64,000 bases of DNA, taken from Notospermus geniculatus (taxonomy: Eukaryota; Nemertea; Pilidiophora; Heteronemertea; Lineidae). The DNA lies in assembly GCA_002633025.1 (NCBI GenBank), contig NMRB01002535.1:1-64000 (forward strand). The letters are read 5' to 3'. The notes under the pieces were generated by a model. That model saw only the letters and a program-made list of their open reading frames with translations, did not search any database and was not told the DNA's origin. Below are positions 35,968 to 44,699 of the stretch, one piece after another. A program made the position numbers and the translations under genes. Numbering within the stretch: position 1 is the stretch's first letter; the number at the start of each line of letters is the position of its first letter.

Positions 35968-36037
35968 GCGACATGCCTCGTATACTCCATTCGAATTTCC
36001 TATTAGACAGACGCTCGCATATGGCATACTAACTGCA

Positions 36038-38260
36038 ATGGATGTCCCTCCCCCAGTTGAGCTCCCACCACAGCGGCCCTTTATTGACCTGGATGACCGG
36101 GTCCCTCCCCCTGTTGAGCCCCCAGCTGACGAGTGGGTTGAGATTCTGAACGACGCCAAGGACGAGTTCGAAGTCGATGGCGCCACCGCTGTCTACTCTA
36201 CGTGGNACCCGGTCAGTGCTGTTGTCTATGGCCTCTACCCGATCCGTGAGCCTGACCCCGCAAACTTAGCCCCACTGAGGGATGGTGACCTCAACTGCGT
36301 CGCCCAGCGAGTGGTTGAGCACTTCGAAGGCGCCCTGAGAGGCCAGGGCCTAACCCCTACAAGGCGCCAGAAAATACAGGCGTGGGAGGCGCGAGTCCAC
36401 GAAACGGGCGCCACGGTCGATAATGTCGCGGAGCTCGAGAGCATACTCCAGAGAGCCATCGTCCTGAGAGACATAGCTGGGGCGGACATCTACAACAGTG
36501 GCAAGTACCAAAGACGTGGTGGCAAGGTAGAGCTCATCGTCCACAACGGCCACGCCTGGGGGAAGAACCTCCAGTTCCCTCAAGCCCGCGAGGTCCGCAT
36601 ATACGAGGGTGACGTTTGGGAAGCCATCCAACAAGCAACCCAGGACGAACCGACAGCAGTCTGGCTGTTGGGAAGCCAAGATAAGCGGCTCAGCGTCGAC
36701 CAGTTTGTCCTCGAGGACGGGCGCACCTACAGGACGCAGGAGGCCCATAAGGCTCTGCAGGATGCCTGCACCCATTTGGGGGATGAGTCCCTGGCTGACA
36801 GGGCCTTCGGAGTGAACCATGCAGCCAGTATCATGGCGAAGGAGCTCAATGGCTGGAAACCGACACCAGTCAGCCTCCTGGACGAAATCCAGAGGGCCTG
36901 TGTAGAACACGGCCACGGCGGCCTCTGGAACTCGATGGGGTACGACACGAGGGACGTCGTGAGCATCGACATGAAGGCTTGCTACCCAGCCTCCTTCCAG
37001 GGCATGGGCGAAGCCAAGCCATACTTCAAGCGGTTTGGACATCCAGGCCACCGCATGACCCGTGTTGCCATCAATGGCCCTCTCCCTGAAGACGTTGGCA
37101 CTGGATTCGCTGAGGTCCAGGAGTGGGAGTTCACAGACTGCCACCCTGTCATCCCTGCCTGGTTCGGGAAGCACTTTGAAGAAAAGGGCTGGGCCCCAAC
37201 ACCGCTCCTCGCCTTCTTGACAGAGTCCGGCCTGTTGAAGTCGCTCAAAGTCCGTGAAGCCATTGTCGCCTTCGAGAAACAGACTGAGGTTTGGTTACCC
37301 CCTAGTCGAGACCAGGCCTGCTCCGTCATAGGCAAGTTCACACAGGGGTCCAAGGCTGATGGGAAGAGGATGACCCGGCGGTTAGTGACCGACAGAGGAG
37401 AACTCGACTTCCTGGTCCGCGACACCCGTCTAAGCGGCACCCTGGTTGGGGCTCCAGAAAGGTGCCCGCTGGGTCACGTCCTGACCTACTACGACGGCTC
37501 CCAGCCACAGTACGCGCATCTGAGGGCCTCGATGCTGGCCTACGCGCACATCAACCTTCTCCAGATGCTCTGCAGGTTCACGTCCGACGAGGCCGTACGC
37601 GTAGCGACAGACTCAATCTATGTCCAAAAAACGGCACTCTGCAAGCTCAAAGGGGTCCCGGCATACGTGCCACATGAAAAGCACCAGAAAGGGTGTTGCC
37701 GCACCTGTCTCATCTGCCATGACAAGCCCACCCTAAGGCCACCTAAAGATGGGATTGACCCGGCGAGTTGGCGTGACAAGGGTGAGCAGCTATACATGCC
37801 GCTGGAGCATGCAGCATACCTCCCCAAGCCTGAATACAACCAGCAACAAAAAGACTTCCCACTAAGCACTGCACCGTGTCACGGCGATCCACTGACCCGT
37901 AACCAGCTGAGTTACCTAAACGGTGGCGGCGGCAGTGGTAAAACTACGAGAGCGATTGAACTCTTCCGTCAGAGAGATCCCCTCGTATTCACGCCCACGC
38001 ATCGTCTGGCTAAAGAGATGCGGACCAGGGGCGTCAAAGCCCAGACCTATCACAGCTTCTTCCGCTGGAGTGGACAGACCGAATGGACGCCAGAGAGGAT
38101 GGGCCAGAAGTTCATCCCCAGGGTAATCATCTGGGATGAGGTCTGCACAGTGCCGAGACCAATCCTGCAGACCTTCCTCCACTGGCTCGAACAAAGGGGC
38201 GTACAGGTTGTGTGTTGTGGGGACCAGGGCCAACCTCCGCCGATAGCTGATCGAGGATGA
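36038..38260 (+). CDS. PolB-like DNA polymerase fused to SF1 helicase (N part of a broken gene)
   Basis: 740 residues. A proline-rich start (PPPVELPPQRP) is followed by the polymerase region. Palm motif A is SIDMKACYP (D311, YP 316-317) and motif C is VATDSIYV (D525). In between lies a KFTQGSKADGKR segment that may act as motif B. Fused downstream is a superfamily-1 helicase with Walker A GGGGSGKTT (K635), Walker B VIIWDEVC (D700, E701) and motif III GDQGQPPP (728-735). The frame then stops 5 residues later, and the rest of the helicase is in other frames (38247-38355 and 38257-39141). Role: replication of the element's linear DNA. I cannot place exonuclease motifs. One undefined base is at 36206. 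Confidence 0.75.
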   Translation: MDVPPPVELPPQRPFIDLDDRVPPPVEPPADEWVEILNDAKDEFEVDGATAVYSTWXPVSAVVYGLYPIREPDPANLAPLRDGDLNCVAQRVVEHFEGALRGQGLTPTRRQKIQAWEARVHETGATVDNVAELESILQRAIVLRDIAGADIYNSGKYQRRGGKVELIVHNGHAWGKNLQFPQAREVRIYEGDVWEAIQQATQDEPTAVWLLGSQDKRLSVDQFVLEDGRTYRTQEAHKALQDACTHLGDESLADRAFGVNHAASIMAKELNGWKPTPVSLLDEIQRACVEHGHGGLWNSMGYDTRDVVSIDMKACYPASFQGMGEAKPYFKRFGHPGHRMTRVAINGPLPEDVGTGFAEVQEWEFTDCHPVIPAWFGKHFEEKGWAPTPLLAFLTESGLLKSLKVREAIVAFEKQTEVWLPPSRDQACSVIGKFTQGSKADGKRMTRRLVTDRGELDFLVRDTRLSGTLVGAPERCPLGHVLTYYDGSQPQYAHLRASMLAYAHINLLQMLCRFTSDEAVRVATDSIYVQKTALCKLKGVPAYVPHEKHQKGCCRTCLICHDKPTLRPPKDGIDPASWRDKGEQLYMPLEHAAYLPKPEYNQQQKDFPLSTAPCHGDPLTRNQLSYLNGGGGSGKTTRAIELFRQRDPLVFTPTHRLAKEMRTRGVKAQTYHSFFRWSGQTEWTPERMGQKFIPRVIIWDEVCTVPRPILQTFLHWLEQRGVQVVCCGDQGQPPPIADRG

Positions 38261-39141
38261 CTATCGGGCGAAGGACCAGCCTCTCAAGGACCTCAAGCGG
38301 GCGATCCGTCTCCAGCCCGACCGAGTCCAGTGTCAGGAGATGCGGAGAGCGCTTCGTGGAAGCCTGGAGGCCGCGCGATCTTATCCTGACCTCGAGACAG
38401 AAGGTCCGTGAGCGAGCACAGCTTCTCCTCTTCGAGCACCACAAGGTGGTCTATCCGGATGAACCCGTCCCCCTGCTGTATCGCCCCAAGGACACCCGTC
38501 GACAGAACATCATGGTCACTATCCCTGGACCCCTAGCCCTCGATGGCAGGCCAGACCAAATGGAGCTCGTCCTCAACGACGTCATTGAGGTCTCGGTCCA
38601 AACCGCCCGAGAGACCCTTGACGGCAAATGGGGCCCTGACTGGGTTCTTGGGTACTCGATGACAGTACACTCGAGCCAGGGTCTCACCATCCACAACCCC
38701 CAAAAAGTCTGGATCATCGATGACTTCCTCCAATGGAGCAACCTGGCCTACCTTGCAGTGAGCCGAGTGGAGTACCTGCACCAGCTTGAGCGGGTCGTCT
38801 GCCCCCCAGAGGAGGGTTCTGGCGAGGCAGCACCAGCGCCGCTCACCGAGCAGCAGCTCCGAAAGGTGATCCAGAGGAAGCTCGTGTCCTATAAGTGCAC
38901 AGATGCGGCCAGAGGGCTGCAGTTTAACCTCAAAGTCGACCACGTACTCGCACTCCGAGGGGCCCAAAACAACCACTGTGCCGCTTGCGGCATTGAGCTC
39001 CTGTGGGCCTACCAGCCCAAGGACACTCAGCAGTTCAGCGTCGACCGGCTAGACAACTCACTGGGCCACACCCAGGGAAACGTGAGGCTGACCTGTCTCG
39101 AGTGCAACCGAAAAAGAGGTTACGCGGTCCTCAACGCCTGA
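38257..39141 (+). CDS. helicase C-terminal half with HNH-type zinc module (frameshifted continuation)
   Basis: The frame supplies the late SF1 motifs missing upstream: YSMTVHSSQGLTI (motif V type) and LAYLAVSRVEYLHQLER (motif VI type). It ends in an HNH-like module: C241-x2-C244, VDRLDN at 262-267, GHTQGN, then C280-x2-C283-N. The first ~33 residues look out of frame. A better helicase-like bridge is read in the third frame at 38247-38355, so at least two frameshifts separate this part from the polymerase frame. It converges on the integrase gene with an 11-base overlap. The HNH could nick DNA or be structural. Confidence 0.7.
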   Translation: MTIGRRTSLSRTSSGRSVSSPTESSVRRCGERFVEAWRPRDLILTSRQKVRERAQLLLFEHHKVVYPDEPVPLLYRPKDTRRQNIMVTIPGPLALDGRPDQMELVLNDVIEVSVQTARETLDGKWGPDWVLGYSMTVHSSQGLTIHNPQKVWIIDDFLQWSNLAYLAVSRVEYLHQLERVVCPPEEGSGEAAPAPLTEQQLRKVIQRKLVSYKCTDAARGLQFNLKVDHVLALRGAQNNHCAACGIELLWAYQPKDTQQFSVDRLDNSLGHTQGNVRLTCLECNRKRGYAVLNA

Positions 39142-40126
39142 GCACCCAGTCAGGAGGCAGCTCGGTGTCGAGAGGAACCGGCATCAGTTCCTCCCTGACG
39201 AACGCCCTCTCTGGGCCACCAACAAGATAATACAGTACCGGTTCTGCGGCCTCGGTCACAGCCCTTCCTAACTTAAAGGTGTCTACTGACCATCTTGGAT
39301 CGGTCGCCCGCCTTCTGCCACCTTCCTGCTCTCCCGCAGCATACAGGTAACGAACCAGGGTGTCTGATGGTAGCTTTACCTCGTCAAAGCCGACAGGCCT
39401 TCTAGCCCTGGTTGCCGGATGCTGAGGGACCACGGTGAGTTTGATGGCATCGATTGGCTTCTTCCCTATCAGCCGTGTCGTAGTGTTGTTCATCGCAGTG
39501 ATGACGTCGGGCAATCTCTTGACCCACTCTGTGGATCGTTTGCCTGATGGGAGGAGCATCTCCTGGGCATACTGGTGAGGGAATAGGTTTTCGGCAAGTG
39601 TCCGGTTAAACCGCTCCACTATGCCTTGGTCCCGATGGACATCGACCCTGCCGCGCCTCACCTCCACGGAATGTTTGGCCAGAAGCTGGGAGAGCGCACC
39701 CATGAACTCGCGTCCGGGGTCTACCTGGAGAAGTTTGGGCCAAGTCAGATCGCTCCTCCCATAGATCTTGGTGAACGCTGTGGCCACCTGAGCAGCAGTC
39801 TTGTCTGTGAGAGGTTCGGCCTCTTTGTAGCGCGAGGCGATGTCGATCACGGTGAGTATGTATTTGAACGTCTTGCGACCGACGCGGTCGTGTGGCATGA
39901 ATAGCAGGTCGGCCTGGTGCACCTCGTTTGGCGCTGTGACATCGAATGGTGGCCTCGGGATACGCCTAGGTGCGGGCCGGTACACCTGCCACATCGCCTG
40001 CTTCTCCAACCACTTCTTTGCATCTACAACAGGGACTCCAGTGGCCTCCGTCAATTTCTCTGGGGCCTTCTCGTCTCGCCAGAAGCCTGCCGGGCTGTAG
40101 AACGCTTTGCTAAGCTTCTTCTCCAT
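39131..40126 (-). CDS. retrovirus-like integrase of Polinton type
   Basis: 331 residues, intact. The rve catalytic core shows HQADLLFM (D73), QVDPGREF (D136) and QGIVERFNRT (E171). There are 34 residues between the last two, close to the DD35E spacing of retroviral integrases. The N-terminal region (about 1-60) is basic and helical. The C-terminal region (FDEVKLPSDTLVRYLY, then YYLVGGPERAFVREEL) probably forms the DNA-binding tail; I see no chromodomain. It would insert the element's DNA into host chromosomes. It shares the leftward orientation with the 453-residue gene upstream. Confidence 0.9.
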   Translation of the reverse strand: MEKKLSKAFYSPAGFWRDEKAPEKLTEATGVPVVDAKKWLEKQAMWQVYRPAPRRIPRPPFDVTAPNEVHQADLLFMPHDRVGRKTFKYILTVIDIASRYKEAEPLTDKTAAQVATAFTKIYGRSDLTWPKLLQVDPGREFMGALSQLLAKHSVEVRRGRVDVHRDQGIVERFNRTLAENLFPHQYAQEMLLPSGKRSTEWVKRLPDVITAMNNTTTRLIGKKPIDAIKLTVVPQHPATRARRPVGFDEVKLPSDTLVRYLYAAGEQEGGRRRATDPRWSVDTFKLGRAVTEAAEPVLYYLVGGPERAFVREELMPVPLDTELPPDWVLRR

Positions 40127-40202
40127 TCCCGCACCAGGTCTTCAGCCAGGAAGTAGGTGAACAGTACTGTCACTATCATAACAGAGCAGAGCTAGGTATA
40201 CA

Positions 40203-41564
40203 TCAGCGCTTAAAATACGCCACGCCCAACCCAATAAATGCCCCGAGACCAAGGGCTAAGTAGGCCTTGTTGTCTGAGTGAGACTGGTCACTGCTTACCT
40301 GGGGCTGTGGCACAGCCTGGGCCTGGGGGTGTGGTGTCTGTGGTACAGCCTGGGCCTGGGGGTGTGGTGCCTGTGGTACAGCCTGGGCCTGGGGGTGTGG
40401 GGTTACATCCTGTGGTGAAACCCTGTCGACCGCTCTGTTGACCTTAGACGGCTTTCCTGCCAGGGCTGGCGCCATCTTAGACTTGAGTCTCTCGTTGTTC
40501 ACCCCGTCGTTGACGCCGAACTTCATCTCGGAGGAAGCCACTGTGATGTTGTTGTTGTAGCCCTGGACAGTCCCCATCTTCAGGACCATGTCGGCCGGTA
40601 TCATGTACAGGTCGGGCGCCACGGCATAATTCAGTCGTGACTTTGTGTCAGTGATGGCGTCCTCGTACCGCTTGATCTCTTGAGGGAGTGACAGGCTCTG
40701 CTCCTGGTTGATGCTGTCCTCGAGAAGCACTTTGAACTGGGCCTGGGCGTCGAGGGATGTGCCACCCGTGCCAGTGATGGGCGCCCTAGTCTGGGCCTGG
40801 GCCCCGAGGATGCAGTAGACGTACGTCCTGAGACTGTCATTCAGCCTGACGATGCCAGCCTTGGTAAATCCCTTGCTCTCCTGAAGGAGGAATGCAGTCC
40901 AGCCCGGATCAGTCTGGACGAGCTTGCCCAGCTGCGCCATGTGAAGCTTGCTGGCAAACGAGGGAGACTCGTCGGAGAAGTAGAAGTGCGAGCTGTGGTC
41001 GATGTAGCCTGTACCATGAACCGGCGAGCCCCAGAGGTATTCCGTGCCCAACCCCCGGTTGTCGCCGCCACGGTACCTGAAGTCGGGATCCTCGGGAAGA
41101 CCGAACTCTGTCTTGAGCTTGGCGTATCTAGCCTTGTCCAGCCTGTTCTTCCACCTGTCAAAGTTGTCGTCCCCTGGGATGGGGCAGCCCATCTGGTGCA
41201 ACGCCTTCCTGATCTGGTAGTAGACGTGGAACCTGAAGAGCGAGGCCAGGAACGGATCGCGGTGCTCCATGTGGTCCTTGATTGAAACCCCACACCCCGC
41301 GGTCGCACACCATGCAGCCATGTTCAACTGGTTCTGGTACAGGCCCATATCGCAGGAGTGGAGCCACTTGTTGATGACCTTCTTGCTGTAGAAGGTCAGA
41401 CCCTGCTCTCTGAACACGTCATAGGTCTTAGCCGTGAAACTCTGGCTGCCAGAGCAGCTGATCTCCAGGTTGGTCAGCCTATGGGCCCAGTCACCCGACG
41501 CCTGGGTCTGCGGTATGGGGTACGTCAACCCACGTGGTGCCAGAAATGTTGGAGGAAACGACAT
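40203..41564 (-). CDS. 453-residue probable virion protein with C-terminal membrane anchor
   Basis: An intact frame starting MSFPPTFLAPRG. The N-terminal two thirds is globular and rich in aromatic residues. Residues about 385-420 carry three copies of a proline-glutamine repeat (HPQAQAVPQ). The end is a single hydrophobic helix, AYLALGLGAFIGLGVAYFKR. I do not recognise a domain. It starts at the palindromic TATA box shared with the major capsid gene, so it is probably a late structural or membrane protein. Confidence 0.6.
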   Translation of the reverse strand: MSFPPTFLAPRGLTYPIPQTQASGDWAHRLTNLEISCSGSQSFTAKTYDVFREQGLTFYSKKVINKWLHSCDMGLYQNQLNMAAWCATAGCGVSIKDHMEHRDPFLASLFRFHVYYQIRKALHQMGCPIPGDDNFDRWKNRLDKARYAKLKTEFGLPEDPDFRYRGGDNRGLGTEYLWGSPVHGTGYIDHSSHFYFSDESPSFASKLHMAQLGKLVQTDPGWTAFLLQESKGFTKAGIVRLNDSLRTYVYCILGAQAQTRAPITGTGGTSLDAQAQFKVLLEDSINQEQSLSLPQEIKRYEDAITDTKSRLNYAVAPDLYMIPADMVLKMGTVQGYNNNITVASSEMKFGVNDGVNNERLKSKMAPALAGKPSKVNRAVDRVSPQDVTPHPQAQAVPQAPHPQAQAVPQTPHPQAQAVPQPQVSSDQSHSDNKAYLALGLGAFIGLGVAYFKR

Positions 41565-41574
41565 TTTTGGACTC

Positions 41575-41584
41575 AGTATATACT
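41575..41584. promoter_or_regulatory. symmetric bidirectional TATA palindrome AGTATATACT
   Basis: A perfect 10-bp palindrome sits 10 bases before the start of the leftward 453-residue gene (ATG at 41564) and 11 bases before the capsid start (41596). It is probably a shared core promoter for two late genes. Related GTATA sequences occur before most other structural genes here. Confidence 0.55.
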
Positions 41585-41595
41585 ACACAGCGAAA

Positions 41596-42852
41596 ATGCC
41601 TGCATACGGTAACTTGCTTGATCCTGCTAGGCGCGAGAAGGTATCCTTGGGGGTCAAGGCCGATCGACAGTACCACACGATCACGCACAACCCTTCCAGC
41701 ATCAAGGCTGGCGAGACTCTGTACGTCAGGGTCCCCAAATTGAGGAAGGACGTCCTCATAGTCCCTGGCAGCTTGAAGCTGACCTTCGACCTGGCCAAGG
41801 CAGGCCACGCAAACAACCATTTCGTGCAGAACGTGGGACGCAACCTCCAGGCTCGCGTGGTTGACAAGCTGGGTGGCGAGATCCTGTCTGACGTGAACCA
41901 CTACAACCTCTATGCAACCTACAAGGACCTGTGGCTGACTGAGAAGCAGCGCAAAAATCTCATCATGCAGGGCATTGGGACGACCAACCTGAGGAGGCTC
42001 AGGGCTGGGGCGGGTAATGCCGACAGGACTGAGGCGACACACAATGCCGTCTTCAAAGCCTGTAGCTCGAAGCACTACATTCCGATCGACTTTGAGGTGT
42101 ACAGCAAGCACGGACCGTTCTACCCGAACGTGATCTCTGAGGACTTCATTCGCGAGATAACCTTCAACGACGCCAAGCAAGTGGTCACTGCGACAGACGC
42201 CGCCAACATGGGATACACCATCACCAACATCTGCATCGAGTATGAGACGGTACACTCCCCTGAGCTGGCCCGCCAGATAGATGCCGACTACATGAGTGGG
42301 CACACGTTCTACTACGATTACGTGACCTATTTCAAAGCCAGCACGACGGGTACGGACCAGACCATCAACGTGAACGTCAACATCCCGAGGAGGTCGATGA
42401 AGGGTGTCCTTGTCTTCTTCCAGGAGGCAGCCGATGACGGAGAGTACGACTCGGAGGCGACCCCGTTCCAGAATCCCGACATCACAGACGTTCAGGTGAC
42501 CATCGAGGGGCTTGCAAACAAGGTGTACCCACAGGGCTTCAAGGCCCACCAGCAGTGGGACGAAGCTTCGAGGTACTTTATTCCCCGCCTCGCGGATGGC
42601 ACGAAAACACTGGAGAGCCACATGGACATGGAGGAATACTACGGGAACGACAAGTATGCTCTGTGGCTCGATCTCAGATCGACTGAGGATGGTCAGCTTC
42701 ATGGGTCTGGACTGAGGCTGGTGAATACCAACGACGGGGTGCAACTCGCGATAACGAGGAGCACAAACACCAACCTGACCATGCACGTGTTCGTGGTTGC
42801 CGACGCCCAGATGAGTATCCAGAACAGGCAGCTCCACTCGGTCATGTTCTAA
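41596..42852 (+). CDS. major capsid protein (double jelly-roll, Polinton/adintovirus type)
   Basis: 418 residues from MPAYGNLL. I prefer this start to upstream in-frame codons because it follows the TATA palindrome directly. Recognisable capsid segments are LYVRVPKLRKDVLIVPGSL, a VQNVGRNLQARVVDKLGGE strand pair, YGNDKYALWLDLRS, GSGLRLVNTNDGVQLAI and the C-terminal HVFVVADAQ. The length suits a compact double-jelly-roll hexon-like capsid protein that trimerises. The 3' two thirds (from about 41998) is duplicated at 43833-44678. The frame is intact. Confidence 0.75.
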   Translation: MPAYGNLLDPARREKVSLGVKADRQYHTITHNPSSIKAGETLYVRVPKLRKDVLIVPGSLKLTFDLAKAGHANNHFVQNVGRNLQARVVDKLGGEILSDVNHYNLYATYKDLWLTEKQRKNLIMQGIGTTNLRRLRAGAGNADRTEATHNAVFKACSSKHYIPIDFEVYSKHGPFYPNVISEDFIREITFNDAKQVVTATDAANMGYTITNICIEYETVHSPELARQIDADYMSGHTFYYDYVTYFKASTTGTDQTINVNVNIPRRSMKGVLVFFQEAADDGEYDSEATPFQNPDITDVQVTIEGLANKVYPQGFKAHQQWDEASRYFIPRLADGTKTLESHMDMEEYYGNDKYALWLDLRSTEDGQLHGSGLRLVNTNDGVQLAITRSTNTNLTMHVFVVADAQMSIQNRQLHSVMF

Positions 42853-42873
42853 TTCTCGGGCTCTTAGTATAGG

Positions 42874-43365
42874 ATGGAGCTGTGGCCGGACCTACCGTTC
42901 AACCTCGTGGTCTCCGGGATAACCAACTGCGGCAAGAGCCGCTTCACCCTCAACTTGCTACAGACCGCCTTCAAGGGCCGGTTCGACAGAATTGTCATCT
43001 TCTGCCCGACGTTCCGCGAGAATAAGGCCTACGAGCGGAGGTGGGTGCTTACCGACTCCGACGTCATTGTGCTCCCCCCAGCCGGGGTCAGGGACAACCT
43101 CAACTCGCTCCTGAGGACGTGCAGCGAGACCTACGGCGGGACTGGAGACAACGTCCTCTTCCTGATCGACGACTGCGCCAACCAGAAAGAGGTGAAGGTG
43201 AAGTCCTGCGAACTGACCAGGCTCGCTTTCTCTGGTCGGCACCTGGGCATATCGGTCTGGTTCATCACCCAGAAGTACAACGCCATCGTCAAGGACTTCA
43301 NAGAGACAATCGGTCGTCGAGAGGTTGAAGAAAGGGAAGAAGTCCAAACTGGTGATGAGACTTGA
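42874..43365 (+). pseudogene. packaging ATPase, copy 1 (C-terminus deleted)
   Basis: An A32/FtsK-HerA-like genome-packaging ATPase: Walker A GITNCGKS (15-22), Walker B VLFLIDD (94-100) and a sensor-like ISVWFITQKYNA. It starts two bases after AGTATAGG and 21 bases after the capsid stop. At 43301 a single undefined base replaces 78 bases present in copy 2 (45291-45368), shifting the frame and ending the protein early. The ATPase would drive DNA into the capsid; this copy lacks the C-terminal part. Confidence 0.75.
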
Positions 43366-43481
43366 ACACCCTTACACTTACGATGTGGTGGATTGTTGAC
43401 CTGGTCGAACTTGGCCTGAAATTCATCCTGTGGCTGCACGTCATCATTTTCCTACGCAAGATATACTACATTGCGTGCAAC

Positions 43482-44678
43482 ATGGCTGGCACTCAGAAGG
43501 TTTTGGATGAGGCCCTTGCCGAGCTTGGGCTACATGACGATGAGGAGGGGCCCCCAGATGCGAGTGAGCATCGCATGGCCCTGGTTGGTCTTTCGCAGAG
43601 TGGCCTGCTGCAGAAGATCGGGATCAAGAAGACCGAATCGCAGATCACCTCCATGTCTGACATTGAGGTCGAGAAGGTGTACAGCGAGTACCAGAGGCGG
43701 TACACCGCATGCGTGTCGGACGATGTTGTGAGCAACATACTCTATGGCTACGCATCCTTCTGCCAATGGCTTGCCCCGGGTACTGAGAAGGAGAAGCTGG
43801 CAAAAGAGCTTCAAGAGAACTTCGTCGTTGGACTCAGGGCTGGGGCGGGTAATGCCGACAGGACTGAGACGGCCATCGTCAAAGCCTGTAGCTCGAAGCA
43901 TTACATTCCGATCGACTTTGAGGTGTACAGCAAGCATGGACCGTTCTACCCGAACGTGATCTCGGAGGACTTCATTCGCGAGATAACTTTCAACGACGCC
44001 AAGCAAGTGGTCACTGCGACAGACTCCGCCAACATGGGATACACCATCACCAACATCTGCATCGAGTATGAGACGGTACACTCCCCTGAGCTGGCCCGCC
44101 AGATAGATGCCGACTACATGAGTGGGCACACGTTCTTCTACGAGCACGTGACCTATTTCAAAGCCAGCACGACGGGTACGGACAAGACCATAAACGTGAA
44201 CGTCAACATGCCGAGGAGGTCGATGAAGGGTGTCCTTGTCTTCTTTCAAGAGGCAGCCGATGATGGAGAGTACGACTCTGAATCTACCCCCTTCCAGAAT
44301 CCCGACATCACAGACGTTCAGGTGACCATCGAGGGGCTTGCAAACAAGGTGTACACACAGGGCTTCAAGGCCCACCAGCAGTGGGACGAAGCTTCGAGGT
44401 ACTTTATTCCCCACCTCGCGGATGGCACGAAAGCGCTGGAGAGTCACATGGACATGGAGGAGTACTACGGGAACGACAAGTATGCACTGTGGCTCGATCT
44501 CAGAACGACTGAGGATGGCCAGCTTCATGGGTCTGGACTGAGGTTGGTGAATACCAACGACGGGGTGCAACTCGCGATAACAAGGAGCACAGACACCAAC
44601 CTGACCATGCACGTGTTCGTGGTTGCCGACGCCCAGGTGGATATCCAGAACAGGCAGCTTCTCCGGGTCATGTTCTAA
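43482..44678 (+). CDS. in-frame chimera: N part of protein X joined to C part of the capsid protein
   Basis: Residues 1 to about 117 equal the start of protein X (MAGTQKVLDEALAELGL; its full form is at 45549). At about 43833 the sequence switches in frame to the capsid protein from LRAGAGNADRTE to its normal end. The junction is the edge of a ~1.83-kb tandem duplication of [capsid 3' part - ATPase - X 5' part]. The chimera is open for 398 residues. The capsid part has a 9-base deletion relative to 41596-42852. Function is unlikely unless the assembly is wrong here. The upstream frame is open to 43362. Confidence 0.65.
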   Translation: MAGTQKVLDEALAELGLHDDEEGPPDASEHRMALVGLSQSGLLQKIGIKKTESQITSMSDIEVEKVYSEYQRRYTACVSDDVVSNILYGYASFCQWLAPGTEKEKLAKELQENFVVGLRAGAGNADRTETAIVKACSSKHYIPIDFEVYSKHGPFYPNVISEDFIREITFNDAKQVVTATDSANMGYTITNICIEYETVHSPELARQIDADYMSGHTFFYEHVTYFKASTTGTDKTINVNVNMPRRSMKGVLVFFQEAADDGEYDSESTPFQNPDITDVQVTIEGLANKVYTQGFKAHQQWDEASRYFIPHLADGTKALESHMDMEEYYGNDKYALWLDLRTTEDGQLHGSGLRLVNTNDGVQLAITRSTDTNLTMHVFVVADAQVDIQNRQLLRVMF

Positions 44679-44699
44679 TTCTCGGGCTCTTAGTATAGG

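Noticed and set aside
41491-42837. 448-residue minus-strand open frame opposite the capsid gene
   Set aside because: GC-rich shadow of the capsid gene. The plus-strand frame has recognisable capsid segments and a promoter-like start, and the minus frame has neither.
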